In this document: in pieces, positions 11,800-24,700 of the stretch
Numbering within the stretch: position 1 is the stretch's first letter
Layout of the letters: each line of letters starts with the position of its first letter
Assembly (NCBI GenBank): GCA_025200525.1
Contig: CM045767.1
Coordinates: forward strand, 3,545,437 to 3,609,436
DNA: 64,000 nt
Direction: 5' to 3'
DNA from: Camellia lanceoleosa
Taxonomy: Eukaryota; Streptophyta; Magnoliopsida; Ericales; Theaceae
The notes under the pieces: generated by a model
Databases searched by the model: none
What the model was told of the DNA's origin: nothing
The model's input: the letters and a program-made list of their open reading frames with translations, nothing else
Program-made: the position numbers and the translations under genes

Positions 11800-14700
11800 C
11801 CAGAAGTTACCGAAAACGTTGTGTCAGGTATACTTTCTATCTATGGTCATTTAGCTTATGTCTTCATTAACTCTGGGTCAACTCATTCTTTTGTTGCACC
11901 ATACTTTGCTGCCAAGTTGGCATCAACACCCGAACCCTTAGAATATATATTGTTTATGCCTTTTCCTTCTGGTAATTTCGCCCTAAGTACTGATGTATAC
12001 AAACCCTGTGCTATATCCCTAAAAGGCAAAACCTTATACGTAGACTTGATTGCTCTCCGTATTGGGAACTTTGATGTGATCTTAGGGATAGATTGGCTGG
12101 TTGCCAACCACGCCTCTATTGATTGTAAAGCCAAAAAGGTCTCCTTCGGGTTACCAAACTAACCCGAGTTTATCTTTGATAAGACTGGAGTTTCTAACCC
12201 TCCTTGTATTATATCCTTCATGACAGCCTAACGACTTTTAAGAAAGGGTTGTCATAGTTATATTTGTTATGTGATCGATACTCAAAAAGAGGTCTCGACT
12301 GTTGATGTAGTCTCCGTGGTTCGAGAATTTTCGGATGTCTTCCCTGAAGAACTACCTAGTACCCCAGTTGACCGGGAAATCGAATTCACCATTGAAACTC
12401 AACCTGGTACCCAACTAGTATCAAAAGCCCCTTACCGCATGTCAATGGTAGAATTAAAAGAGCTGAAGACTCAACTCCAGGAATTACTGGACAAAGGCTT
12501 CATTCGACCTAGTACCTCACCCTGGAGAGCTCCAGTATTGATCGTAAAGAAAAAAGATGGCACGATGAGATTATGTATTGATTACCGGGAGCTAAACAAA
12601 GTCACCATCCAGAATTGGTATCCCCTTCTACGAATCGATGACTTGTTCGATCAATTACAAGGTGCCAAAGTATTCTTAAAAATTGACTTGCGTTCTGGCT
12701 ACTATCAACTAAAAGTCAAAACAGAAAGTATCGAAAAGACTGCCTTCAGAACTCGTTACAGGCACTACGAGTTTCTCGTCATGCCATTTGGTATCACAAA
12801 TGCCCCAGTAGCCTTCATGGACCTCATGAACCGAGTGTTCAAACCCTATCTTGATGAGTTTGTCATTGTCTTCATTGACAACATTCTCATATACTTCAAG
12901 TCACCGGAAGACCATGAGAAACACTTGCGAACGGTTCTACAAACACTACGTGATCACAAACTTTATGCCAAGTTGAAGAAATGCGAATTATGGATCACTA
13001 GTGTACACTTCCTCAATCACGTCATTAACAAAGATGGTATCTCGGTTGACTCCCAAAAAGTTACAGCAATCGTGGACTGGCCATGACCTACTAATGTGTT
13101 AGAAATATGAAGTTTCTTAGGCCTAGCTGGTTATTACCGACGTTTCATGTAAGATTTCTCGAAAATAGCATCACCTTTGACCCAGCTGACTCAAAAAAAC
13201 ACACTCTTTGAATGGACTGACAAACAGGAGCGTTGTTTCCAAGAATAGAAAAGTTAACTTGTGTCAGCTCCTATACTAGCACTTCCTACAGGAGCAAATG
13301 GGTTCATAATTTATAGTGATGCCTTATACAATGGTTTGGGCTGTGTTCTTATGCAAAATGGAAAAGTCATTGCTTATACCTCACGCCAACTAAAGACTCA
13401 TGAGAAAAGCTACCTAACTCATGATCTAGAATTGGCTGCAGTGATCTTCGCCCTCAAGATTTGGCGTCATTATCTCTACGATGCAACCTGTGAGATTTAC
13501 ACTAATCACAAGAGTCTGAAATATCTGTTTACATAGAAGGAATTGAATATGAGGCAACGACGGTGGCTAGAATTTATAAAAGACTATGATGTAGAGGTCC
13601 ATCACTATCCTCACAAAGCTAACATAGTGGCAGACACACTGAGCTGAAATACGACCAGAGGTTTGGCGAGCATTTTCGTTTCTCATCAGATTAATGGTTT
13701 ACTCGCCAATATAACCGTGGAACCTGTATTGATTGAAGAAATTAAAGTGCACCAATGTGAAGAGAAACTTTTGAAGAGAAAGTACGAGGAACAAAAGAGT
13801 ACGCCTGATCCTGATTTCATTATAAACAATAGGATACTAAAATTTCGGAATCGAATTTGCGTACCCAACATTTCGGAACTCAAGAAGAAGATATTGGTGG
13901 AAGCTCATAGCTCGAGATTTGCAGTCCACCCTAGCAACACAAAGATGTACCATGATCTAACGGAACACTACTGGTGGATAGGAATGAAAAGAGACATAGC
14001 AAGCCATGTCTCCAAATATCTGCATTAACAGCGTGTTAAATCAGAACAACAAAGACCTATTCCTAAATGGAACTGGGAGCACATTACTATGGACTTCGTG
14101 ATCAGGTTACCACAGTCATTTTCGAAGAATGATGCAATATGAGTTATAGTAGACCGATTGACAAAGTCAGCGCATTTTCTGCCAATCAAAATGATGCACT
14201 CTCTTAATAAGTTTGCCACTTTATACATCAAGGAAGTCATTTGATTGCATGGTATCCCAGTTTCAATCGTGTTTGACTGAGACCCCCACTTCTTGTCTCA
14301 CTTCTGGAACAAATTACAAGAAGCTTTGGGAACTACACTGAAGTTTAGCTTTGCTTATCACTCACAAACTGATGGGCAATTTGAAAGAACAATCCAGACG
14401 TTGGAAAACATGTTACGTGTATGCGTGTTGGACCTCAAAGGTAACTGGGATAAGCACCTACCTTTAGTAGAATTTGCCTATAACAACAGTTACCAAGCAA
14501 GCATTGAAATGGCTCCGTACGAAGCTCCATATAGAAGGAGATGTTGATCACCTCTGTGTTGAATGGAGGTTGGAGACAGGGAACTGTTAGGCCCTGAGAT
14601 CGTGCAAGTCACAAGTGAGAAAATCCAACTCATCTAACAGTGAATTCATACTGCTCAAAGCCGCCAGAAAAGCTATGCAAATACACGGAGATGGGACTTG

Positions 14701-15130
14701 GAATTTCAAATAGGAGATCATGTGTTCCTTAAGATCTCACCAACAAAATGAGTTATCTGATTTGGAAAAAGAGGAAAGTTAAACCCACGTTACATCGGGC
14801 CATTCGAGATACTGGAAAGGATTGGTCTTGTGGCATATCGCCATACCCTGCCACCTAAACTGTCCAATGTCCACAATGTGTTTCATGTTTTGATATTTCA
14901 ACGGTATCTTCGAAATCCAGAGTGTGTGGTTGATTACGAGGACCTTAAGGTTCAAGAAGATCTCTCGTATGAAGAACAACCGGTGCAGATTCTCGACCGT
15001 CGTAATCAGGTTCTCCGAAACAAGACTATACCTCTTGTAAAAATCTTGTGGAGAAATCATCGAGTCGAAAAAGCTACGTGGGAAATGGAAAGTCAAATGT
15101 GAGCAAAATACCCACATCTCTTCGAAAACT
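11800..15130 (+). pseudogene. Gypsy element 2 pol (PR-RT-RH-INT-C-terminal)
   Basis: Protease at 11821-12162 has NSGSTHSFV where family members have DSG, so the catalytic Asp is lost (AAC at 11869). Reverse transcriptase at 12271-13086 keeps KAPYRMS and [11 protein letters not shown] but its active site reads FIDN instead of FIDD (AAC at 12880). RNase H at 13261-13650 shows [20 protein letters not shown] and [20 protein letters not shown]. Integrase at 13663-14550 shows VHPSNTKMYHDL, MDFV and HSQTDGQFERTIQTLENML. The C-terminus runs to about 15130. Stops are numerous (13084, 13108, 13535, 13645, 14026, 14242, 14278, 14545, 14563), mostly TGA where CGA is expected or TGA/TAG where TGG is expected. 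Confidence 0.9.
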
Positions 15131-15164
15131 AAGGTACGTCGAGTTTGAGGACAAACTTCTATTT

Positions 15165-15178
15165 AGGAAAGGAGAATG
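15165..15178 (+). promoter_or_regulatory. Polypurine tract of gypsy element 2
   Basis: AGGAAAGGAGAATG immediately precedes the 3' LTR start TGACACCCTAAA. This is the standard position of the plus-strand primer. Confidence 0.7.
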
Positions 15179-15757
15179 TGACACCCTAAATATTTAATTA
15201 ATACACAACCAACCACAATTATTAATAAGAATAATAATAATCTGTAATAGTCAAACAAAATAATTAATATTATGATGGTATGCTATAAAGTATAATTAAT
15301 TTATTAACTAGGGTCAATGTAAAATTAAGACAAAATAATAATAAATAAATAAAAGCTATACGTAAATTAATTTGCCTTCATCAAATATATGATGAAGGAG
15401 ATATCCCTGGGGATTAAGTAAATCAACCATTAATGAGAGAAGATTTGGCAATTGTCCTGGAGAGGTGGAATTGGGCCATCTGTGCCATCTAAGCAAATAG
15501 GGGAAGTGAGTCATCAACCATGGGGTCATCATGATGGGGTGAGTCAGCACTAAGGAACGTGTATATAAGGGGGGGAGAGGGGCTGTGAGGATAGTAAGAG
15601 ATCGAAAAAAAAAATATATAGCAAAAATAAGAGGGAAATAGCAAGACTCAATATTAAGATTAGTTATATTATACCTTGAGTCACCATAATATATTTTACG
15701 TACGTTTTGACTTACCATAATTTATGTTATACAAGTTATGTTTTATAAATTATATTT
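15179..15757 (+). repeat. Truncated 3' LTR of gypsy element 2
   Basis: It matches the first ~570 bp of the 5' LTR closely, including AATACACAACCAACCACAAT and the (AATA)n run. The match ends at about 15757 after TATAAATTATATT, where the two sequences diverge abruptly. Confidence 0.85.
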
Positions 15758-15934
15758 ATCAGTTTTTATTAATGCATTTATTATTTAAATTTTGTTTTTC
15801 CAACAATTTGTCCTACTTATTTAATTATATGTAAGAAAATCATTTATTTCTAAATTGTTAAGATATTATTAACAAATTTAAATTTTTAACTTTGAGTCAT
15901 TAAATTTCTAATCGATGCATATTTTATATAAAAA
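15758..15934. other. AT-rich spacer
   Basis: Low-complexity AT-rich DNA between the truncated LTR and the fold-back element. No feature is seen. Confidence 0.5.
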
Positions 15935-17172
15935 AAAAAAAAGCAGGTTATTTTTACATGATTAAAAAAATTAAAAAATTAAATATAGAAGTAAAAAAAA
16001 TCTAATCACCTCACAATAAATTAAAATTAGTTAATAAGAAATAAAAAATTAAGAAATCATTTGAGAATAATAAACAATTCAAACAATTTCTCATTTTTTA
16101 CACCTAAAAATGAAATTAATCTTTACTTAAATGGAGAAATTATTTTAGGGTTCATTTGGTAATGAATTTTTTAGTTGACTTTTTGGCTTTTTTGATTTTT
16201 TTAACCTGAGACTTTTTTGTTTGTTTGGCTTTTTTGGTTTTGGAATGACAATTTTTTTTGTTAATTTTTTGACTTTTTAACTTTTTTGATTTTTTTTGGT
16301 CCATATGTGATTATTTAGCTCCAAATCCATTGCCAAACCAAGGCTTAGAATACTAAAATTCTCAATTAATTTGTTGTATAATACTTAAAATATATTTATC
16401 CATCTTTATTTTTCTCATTAAACTATTTTTATTAAATTAAAATCTTAAAATTAATTTCTCACCTTCATTAATTATAAATTTTTACTTTATTTTTTAATTT
16501 CTCACCCTTATTTTTTTTCTATTATTATTTATAGCGAAGTGTTATTATTTAAATTATCTAATTTTACTTCTTCCGTATATCAAATACTCATATAATTTTA
16601 TTGACAAAACTGAGAAATCAAACTCTAATACTAAGTTAGACACACAACGAAATAAAATATTTTGAAAAGAAATAAAATATAAATGTAATTTAATTCACCT
16701 TATTAAATATATATGAAATTATTATTTATTTTTCATAATTATTTAAAGTATAAATGTAATTTCTTGACTCTATTTTCTTCTACAATAAGGTTTTTGGACT
16801 TTTATAAATAAAAAATAAAATAAAAATTCAACGATTAATGAAGGTGAGAAATAAATTTTAAGATTTAATTTAATAAAAATAGTTTAAATGAGAAAAATAA
16901 AGAGGGAAAAATATATTTTAAGTATCATACATAAAAAATTAATTGAGTATTTTATTCTTCTCAAATAATTTCTCCATTCAAGTAAAGATTAATTTTAATT
17001 TTAGGTGTAAGAAATGAGAAATTATTTGAATTATTTGTTATTCTCAAATGATTTCTTGATCTTTCATTCCCTATTAACTAATTTTAATTTATTGTGAATT
17101 GATTAAATTTTTTCACTTCTCCTTTTATTTCTTTAATCACGTAAAAAATATTAACCTCTGTTTTTTTAGGGG
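15935..17172. mobile_element. Fold-back element with ~360-bp inverted arms
   Basis: The left arm (15935-16147 plus 16345-16500, interrupted by a MITE) is the reverse complement of the right arm (about 16807-17172) with modest divergence. Landmarks present in both arms are CACAATAAATTAAAATTAGT, AAATCATTTGAGAATAA, AATTAATCTTTACTT and TTTCTCACCTTCATTAAT. The ~300-bp centre (16500-16806) is AT-rich and non-coding. No target duplication was identified. It could be a fold-back or long-TIR non-autonomous DNA transposon, or simply an inverted duplication. Confidence 0.75.
16148..16344. mobile_element. Tourist-like (PIF/Harbinger-type) MITE, 197 bp
   Basis: It begins GGGTTCATTTGG and ends CCAAACCAAGGC, imperfect inverted ends (8 of 12). 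It is flanked by TTA on both sides (16145-16147 and 16345-16347). The interior is T-rich with many TTTTTTGA and TTTTTGGC words. The other arm of the surrounding fold-back element lacks it and so shows the empty site. Confidence 0.75.
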
Positions 17173-17259
17173 TAATTGACCTATAAATTTCAAATGAATG
17201 ACTTGTGAATTAATTAGTCCCAACTTTTATTTAATACTCTTGGAAGTCCCATTAAGTGC

Positions 17260-18933
17260 TAATTTTCGTTTTTGCCCATTGTGGTTAATTAGTAATGGTA
17301 ATTTATGATAGTTCTATATTCTATGCCTTTACACGCTTGAAAAAAAACATACTATAGTCTTTTATGTCTTCCACATTAGGTTGATCCACCCACATTTGTA
17401 CCTACCCCCGTGAGACGTTTGGAAAATGTACTAAAATAAATTATGGTTTCAAATTCGACCCGGACGTATACATTGGCACAAACATTGGACAACCGACCCC
17501 ACACATTAGCACTTTGGTTCGACGGTCATCTAGGATTTTGCGCCCAACATTTCACCGATCTCAGTTTGTAATACACACTAGTTTCAGCCACCGATCTCAG
17601 TTTGTAATGCATACTCGTTTGTATTGACGTGTTGTTTTGGAACGTTTGAGACATGTTTGTTTTTGGTGTGTAATTGTATCGTGTAGAATGCATGTTGTGT
17701 ACTATTCTTTGACGGTTCCTGTTGATGCGTGACCCACGTGGTGGTGTGGTTACCTTCGGTCATGCTGATCGTGATAAGTTGTTTGTGGTGGCATTCTTGG
17801 TACGACGTTGGAGCAAAAGTTGTTTAGCGCCCAAACTTGAAGTATTTGACTGAAATTGTAGTTTTCGGAGTACTATTCGCCGCGATAAAAATAATACTAG
17901 CCACTTGTGTTCGTGCGTGATTTTTCACTTACTTGCGAAGTTAGGAAGGACTTTTGTGGTTTTTGGATTTTGTGAGCGCCTGGAACGTAACAGCCCAATC
18001 GGAACACGCCATGTAACTGTGCTTGGTATGTTACTATGTAAACCATGTTTGAAGTTCATGTAGGGTAAGGGAGAAGTATTTCGAAATGGGATTGGTGTGA
18101 AAATTTGTGTGCCAAGTGTGTTAAACAATTCTAAAGAGTTCCTCCTATGGGAATGGATGTCTTGTGGGGTGGTGGCTTTGCTTATTGAAACATGTCATGT
18201 TGATGCGAATTGTTAATCAAAACACAAGTAGAAAAGTGTTTGTCAAGCTGTTTTCCGAAGTCATGGTGAACATTTAAATTATACCACAAACAAAGCATTC
18301 AAATGTGATTTCATATCTAGACAATTGTAAATTGGGGTAAAGTGCCTCCGACTCATGTACCGAAACGAGATAACTTTATTTATATTAAACGAGGTAACCA
18401 ATTGTTTGACGAAACTAGGGACGAAACATCCTAATGTTTAAATTTGAAACGGAACGAACGGGGCGAATGTGAACGCACCATCCACCATCACAGCGACATT
18501 ATTAGCACCGAAAGAATACAATAACATAGTGTTGTCCCCCATCCCTACAATGAAATAGAACAGACATGTGATTAAATTTAGGGAAAAAAACTATACATTG
18601 ACTCTGTGTTAAGTATGCTACATGACACCCCTGTGTGATGTGGGGAAAAAATGTAACGATACAACAAATATGCATCATACAATGTGTTCGCAACCACATA
18701 TGTGAACCGTGACCTATCGTCACGTAATGCCGTGCATCTACCATTGCCGCCCCACAATGCAACGTTGCTCATTTCCCCACACAAATCAAACAAAATCCAA
18801 ACACAAAAACAGAGCACATTTTAGAAAAACACAGTCGCAACAAAACCAAAAACACTACTCCTTTTCTTCGCAACCTCCCAGCCCCTCAACCGCAATCAAC
18901 ACCCCATCGAACGTTATTACCTTCAGCACCCCC
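17260..18933. other. Left interior of the non-autonomous MULE, no gene seen
   Basis: The content is moderately GC-balanced and non-coding. It holds a 36-bp tandem duplication at 17553-17624 (CACCGATCTCAGTTTGTAAT in each copy). Open frames here are short and show no recognisable domain. A captured host fragment is possible but I cannot identify one. Confidence 0.5.
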
Positions 18934-20342
18934 TGTAAAACCCAAGTTTTGTATATTATTATTTTTGGATAGGTTAATAATTAAAATAAATTGTATGGGT
19001 AATTTAGTAATCTTAAGAATTAGGTTTTCAACCCTTTAAAAAAAAAAAAAAAAAAAAAGATGAGAGGCTCGTGGATGCTGCGGCTGAGGAAGGTGAAGGC
19101 AGCAAAGGTTTGAAGAAAAAAATAAAGTTAAAGAAAAGAAAACATAAACCCTTTTCCCTTTCTTTCCTCTGCTTCTTCATCAGTGGTTCAATTGATTTGA
19201 GTTCTCAATAATTGAAGGCTTTAAAGTCAAACTCCTTTCAGCATAATCTTTCTTTCACTGAATTCTTGGTTTTTTGGGTTTCTCCATGGTGGCAAAATTA
19301 GGGCTATTTCAAGGTTTGTGACATTGAGGTGGATCTTAGTAATTTGAGTTTAGCTTGGAAAATATTATTTTAGCTGTTTGAGGTAAGTAACCCTCTATCA
19401 CTGTTGGTTCATTTTTATTCCTATTGAATCGTTTAAAATTATAAATATTTATTTATAGTTTCCATGTTCTCTTAAAATAAAATATGGGTCAAGTATAAAA
19501 CAACATCGAATATTATTATGAAAGTTATTTGAATATTTTGTGAAACTATTTTGAAAATTGTGCCAAATGTTTATTTTGAAAATATCGAATATTTTATTTT
19601 AAAGTTGTGTATTGTTTGAATTTTGAACATCACTCTAGTCTGACTATGATTTGGACCCTAGCCAATAGGGGTTATTTATTGGCACAGAAACTAGTTTCTA
19701 TTGGGGCTTTACCACCAGCCTATGTGTGGTTCTGGGCCTTGTCACGGGCTAAGTGACCGTAGTCATTAAGACTTGGGTTTTGTGAATCGATCATTGAACC
19801 ATTTGAATATCGATCTATCAGTTTTGGATAACGAAATTTCATCGAGTTACCCCATTGACTTTTAATTAAAATGTATAGCTACACTGTTTATTTTCAGCTA
19901 TGAAACCATCTTACAAATAATCGTGTCATTTATTGATTTGTATCAAAAATTATATTTATTGGTTATCGACTATTTATTTACTTCTTTTTGATATACTTGA
20001 TCCAGCTGGCAGTGATGGTTGGTTATTTACTAGGCTGTCTAGCTTACCCTTATTTTATTTTTCAGATTTTAACAAGTAGAGCTGCGCGGGGTTTTTACTT
20101 GTTGGAGTGCCGAGAGTAGGAATATGATTTAAGTACTTGGATCATTATTATTATTATTATTATTAGTGGACTTGGTAGAAAATTTCATATGATAAAAATT
20201 ATCTATTTGTATGGTTTTTAGCATTATGATATTTAAGGATTTAATTTGAGCATTTTACATTGTTGGTTATGTATTGGACTCTTAGCCTTGCATGCTCACT
20301 TAAATGAGTGTGCGGCGTTGTCATGGAGCTTGGGGCGTGACA
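18934..20342 (+). repeat. 5' LTR of gypsy element 3 (1409 bp)
   Basis: TGTAAAACCCAAGTTTTGTA...TTGGGGCGTGACA. Poly-A near 19036-19058 and an (ATT)n run at about 20142-20165 differ in length from the 3' copy. Confidence 0.93.
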
Positions 20343-20348
20343 ATTTTG

Positions 20349-20361
20349 TGGTATCAGAGCC
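20349..20361 (+). promoter_or_regulatory. Primer binding site, tRNA-iMet, gypsy element 3
   Basis: TGGTATCAGAGCC lies six bases after the 5' LTR. This is the canonical plant initiator tRNA-Met site. Confidence 0.85.
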
Positions 20362-20524
20362 AGGTTGTAATTTTAAAGGCTAGTATAGAATAATGGTGAG
20401 ATTGGGTAAATGTAGAACTGGAAACGCTTATAAATTGGTATAATGTTAATTTTTCTTTTTTTATGTTATAGGGACTTGAGAATAGAATAAGATGAGATTT
20501 TATTATTGATGCATATAGGTTGCA

Positions 20525-21690
20525 ATGGAACATGAGGAGACATTGGCAAATATGGCTAGGAATACACACCAAGGTCAAACGAATCGACGGACTGGTAATA
20601 ACAATCGGCGAAGGAACGTGACTAATAATGGTAGTGGTTCTCAAGCAGTCGGAGGAAATCAAGGGCAAGAGTTGGGACGACAAGAACAAGCTGCAATTCC
20701 CAATCCAATTGAAATGGTTCAAGTGCTTCAGACGTTGGCTGGGGTGGTGCAACAACAAACCACCATAGGGAATAACTTGACTAGACTTATGGAGCAACAA
20801 CAGCAGATGCAGCCAGGTGTTGGGCCACAACCAAGGCCACGTTGTAACATTACTGAGTTTAAGAAGATAACCTTGGCATTTGACGAAGCCATAGACCCTT
20901 TGGAGGCTGAAAAATGGTTGATAGAAATGGAAAAGTTGTTTCCCGTTTTTGAGTGTACGGATGATCAGAAAGTGACCTATGCTACGTTTATGCTACAAGG
21001 GATAGCTAATGATTGGTGGCAGATGGAGAAGCGCAGACACGAGCATGATGCCAACCCCTATACATGGGAAAGGTTTAAGAATGCATTCAATGAGAAATAC
21101 TTCCCTAGGAGTGTTCGTCTACAAAAACAGAGGGAATTTTTGAAGTTAGAGCAAGGGAATAAGACGGTTGCAGAATATGAAGCTGAGTTTATGAAGTTGT
21201 CTAAATTTGCATCAGCATTTGAAGCAGATGAGGATAGCAGAGCACGAAAGTTTAAAGGTGGGCTAAGAACGAACATTATGCAACAGGTGGTTCCTTTCGA
21301 GTTACCTACTTTTGGAGCAGTGTTGAATAAGGCTTTGTTGGTTGAGAGTGGCCTCACTAGAGCCCAAGAAGAGAAAGAAGAGAATTATAAAAAGAGGCCT
21401 AGTTTTTCCAACTTCCAAACTAACAGTTCGAAGGGCAATGCTAAGAGACAAAACACTTCTTCAGTTGGGAGTTGGGGAAGTCGAACTATGGGTAGTAGTG
21501 TTGATAAGAAGAATGATCGGGTATAATGCACTAGGTGTAATGGATTCCATCGGGATAGTGAGTGTCGTTGGAATACTGGGGCTTGTTTCTCTTGCGGGCA
21601 ATAGGGGCACAGGATAGCTGATTGCCCTAACCGGAAGGGGCATAAGATTGAACAGAAAACATGGACAAATAAAGGAGCATCAACAGACAA
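20525..21690 (+). pseudogene. Gypsy element 3 gag, two stops
   Basis: The 333-codon open frame starts MEHEETLANMARNTHQGQ. A Gln-rich segment (residues about 70-110) precedes the capsid region (FDEAIDPLEAEKWLIEMEKL, NEKYFPRSVRLQKQREF, VAEYEAEFMKLSKFASAF). The frame then meets a TAA at 21524 and continues through CTRCNGFHRDSEC and a zinc knuckle CFSCGQ*GHRIADC (TAG at about 21603). All Cys and His of the knuckle are retained. Apart from the two stops it is intact. Confidence 0.88.
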
Positions 21691-21748
21691 TGGGTCTTTA
21701 GGAAGTCAAAAGAAAAATGGAGGTCATAAGCCAAAGACTCAGGGTCGA

Positions 21749-24700
21749 GTGTACGCACTCACGCAACAAGATGTTCAGACTTCCAACACGATGGTGTCAG
21801 GTACTGTTTTAGTGTCTTCTGTTTATACACATGTGTTATTTGATTCTGGCGTTACAAATTCATTTGTGTCTATGGGATTTGTTGAGAAACATGGATGGAA
21901 ATGTGTCTCTAGAGAGATCGACTTATGTGTTGAAACCCCGATAGGAGGTGTTATGGTTGCTAACTTGATTTGCAAATCTCGTGTGGTTAGTATAGATGAC
22001 AGGAAATTGCTTGTAGACTTAACTGTTTTAGATATGCGGGACTTTGACATAATTCTTGGAATGGATTGGTTGGCAACCAATTATGCTTATGTTGATTGTC
22101 GAAGCAAAAGGGTAGTATTTCAGATTCCTAACTAACCAGAATTTTGTTTTGTGGGTAGTGGAGTTAACACTCCTCTTCTGGTAATCTCAGCTTTGCAAGC
22201 TAGACGGTTGTTAAGGAATGGTTGCGAGGGCTATTTAGCTTCTATGAGAGATACCCGTGAGACTGAGTTGAAGTTAGAGGATATTCTAGTTGTGAAGGAA
22301 TTTCACGATGTTTTTTCTGAAGAGTCACCAGGGTTGCCACTAGATAAAGAGATTGAGTTTGCCATTGAATTGATACCCGGTACGGGTCCTATCTCCAAGG
22401 CTCCGTATCGGATGGCCCCAGTAGAGTTCAAAGAGTTGAAGGAACAGTTACAAGAGTTACTAGATAAGGGCTTTATTAGGCCTAGTGTTTCTCCTTGGGG
22501 TGCGCCCGTTTTATTTGGGAAAAAGAAGGATGGTAGTTTTCGCCTTTGCATTGATTATCGAGAGTTGAACAAGGTGACAATCCAAAATAAATATCCTTTG
22601 CCTAGGATAGATGACCTATTTGATCAGTTGCAAGGAGCACAAGTCTTTTCAAAGATTGACCTTCGTTCTGGTTATCATCAGTTAAAGGTTAAGGCAGAAG
22701 ATATACCTAAGACAGCCTTCCAAACTAGGTATGGGCATTATGAATTTTTAGTGATGCCGTTTGGGTTGACCAATGCGCCTGCAGCTTTTATGGATTTAAT
22801 GAACAGAGTATTTAAACCCTTCTTAGATCAGTTTGTGATAGTTTTTATTGATGACATTCTTGTGTACTCGAAGAGTAAAGAGCAGCACGAAGAACATCTG
22901 AGAATAGTGTTGCAGATATTAAGGGAGAAGAAATTATTTGCTAAATTAAAGAAGTGTGAATTTTGGCTTGAGAGTGTATCATTTTTGGGTCATGTGATAT
23001 CTAAAGATGGGGTGTCTGTTGACCCCAAGAAAGTGGAGGCGGTGGTAGAGTGGAATAGGCCTACTAGTGTCACTGAAATTCGTAGCTTCTTGGGTTTAGC
23101 AGGTTATTATAGAAGGTTTGTTAAGGGATTTTCCCGAATTTCTATGCCTTTGACTCGTTTAACACAAAAAGGGGTTAAATTTGAATGGTCTGATGATTGT
23201 GAGAAGAGTTTCCAGGATCTAAAGAGTCGATTGGTGTCTGCTTTAATACTTGTAGTTCCGTCCAGAGATGAAGGTTTTACCATCTATAGTGATGCATCGA
23301 AGATGGGCTTGGGTTGTGTCCTGATGCAGAATGATAAGGTAGTGGCATATGCGTCTAGGCAGTTGAAGCCATATGAGCAAAATTATCTTACGCATGATTT
23401 AGAGTTGGCTGCCGTGGTGTTTGCATTGAAAATCTGGAGGCACTACTTGTATGGGGTGAAATGTGAGATATTCACTGATCATAAAAGTTTGAAGTATATT
23501 TTCACTCAAAAAGAATTGAATATGAGGCAAAGGCGATGGTTGGAGCTATTAAAGGACTATGATTTGACTATCAATTATCATCCAAGAAAAGCTAATGCAG
23601 TGGCGGATGCCTTGAGTAGAAAGACCCCGAGTAATTTGGCTACCTTGATCACTGACCAAAAGAATATCTTGGAGGACTTACAAAGGTTGAATATTGAAAT
23701 TAGATGGCATAGCCATGGAGTGCAGTTGGCAAACCTTAGAGTTCAACCCACATTGATTAACAGAATTAAAGATGCTCAGGGAAGAGATCCTCAGTTGCAA
23801 AAACTTAAGGCTGAAATGGAAATAAGGCTACAGATAGAATTTTGTATGCATAAAGATGGAACCTTGAGATTTGGAGAGAGGTTGTGTGTGCCTAATGATT
23901 TAGAGCTCAAGAGAGAAATCCTGAGAGATGCTCACAGTTCAGGATATACTGTACATCCAGGGAGCACTAAAATGTATAAAGACTTGAAGAAGAACTTTTG
24001 GTAGAATAATATGAAGAGGGAAATTGCTCAGTATGTTGCTCAATGTTTGGTATGTCAGCAAGTGAAAATTGAACATCAGAGACCTGCAAGTAAGTTACAA
24101 CCTCTTCCTATTCCCGAGTAGAAGTGGGAACATATTACCATGGATTTTGTGACAGGGTTGCCTAGGACCCAAGGCGGTAACAATGCTATTTGGGTTATCG
24201 TTGATCGATTGACAAATCCGCTCACTTTCTAGCTTTTAAGGTAGGGTTCTCCTTAGAGAAGTTTGCAAAATTGTATATCAAGGAGATTGTGAAGTTATAT
24301 GGTATTCCGGTGACCATAGTGTCTAATAGAGATAGCAGATTTGTATCTATGTTTTGGAGGAGTTTGCATACAACTTTGGGCACTAGTTTGAATTTTAGCA
24401 CTGCCTTTCATCCTCAAACTGATGGACAGTCAAAGAGAACTATTCAAACCTTGGAAGACATGTTAAGGGCTTGTGTTATTGATCTTGGAGGTTCTTGGGA
24501 TGAGCATTTGGCCTTAGTGGAATTCTGTTATAATAACAGTTATCATGCGAGCATTCAAATGGCACCATATGAGGCTTTATATGGACGAAAATGTAGATCA
24601 CCTATTTGTTGGGATGATGTGGGTGAAAGGAAGTTGTTAGGGCCTGAGATTGTACAACAAACAGTGGACAAGATCAATCTTATTAGAGAACGACTTCGCA

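Larger units (their letters stand above)
8311..15757 (+). mobile_element. Gypsy element 2 (chromovirus-like LTR retrotransposon), decayed
   Basis: The order is 5' LTR (8311-9722), primer site, an upstream open frame (9947-10555), gag (about 10790-11760), protease, reverse transcriptase, RNase H, integrase and a C-terminal region (to about 15130), polypurine tract, then a 3' LTR truncated at about 15757. The order PR-RT-RH-INT places it in Ty3/gypsy. The C-terminal WRNHRVEKATWEMESQM region is typical of the Tekay/Del chromovirus group (family knowledge). Only 579 bp of the 3' LTR remain, so no target duplication can be seen. Confidence 0.9.

Noticed and set aside
18502..18972. Overlapping frames near 18.5-18.97 kb as captured host gene in the MULE
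   Set aside because: Low-complexity residues, no splice structure, and the last frame crosses the boundary of gypsy 3.
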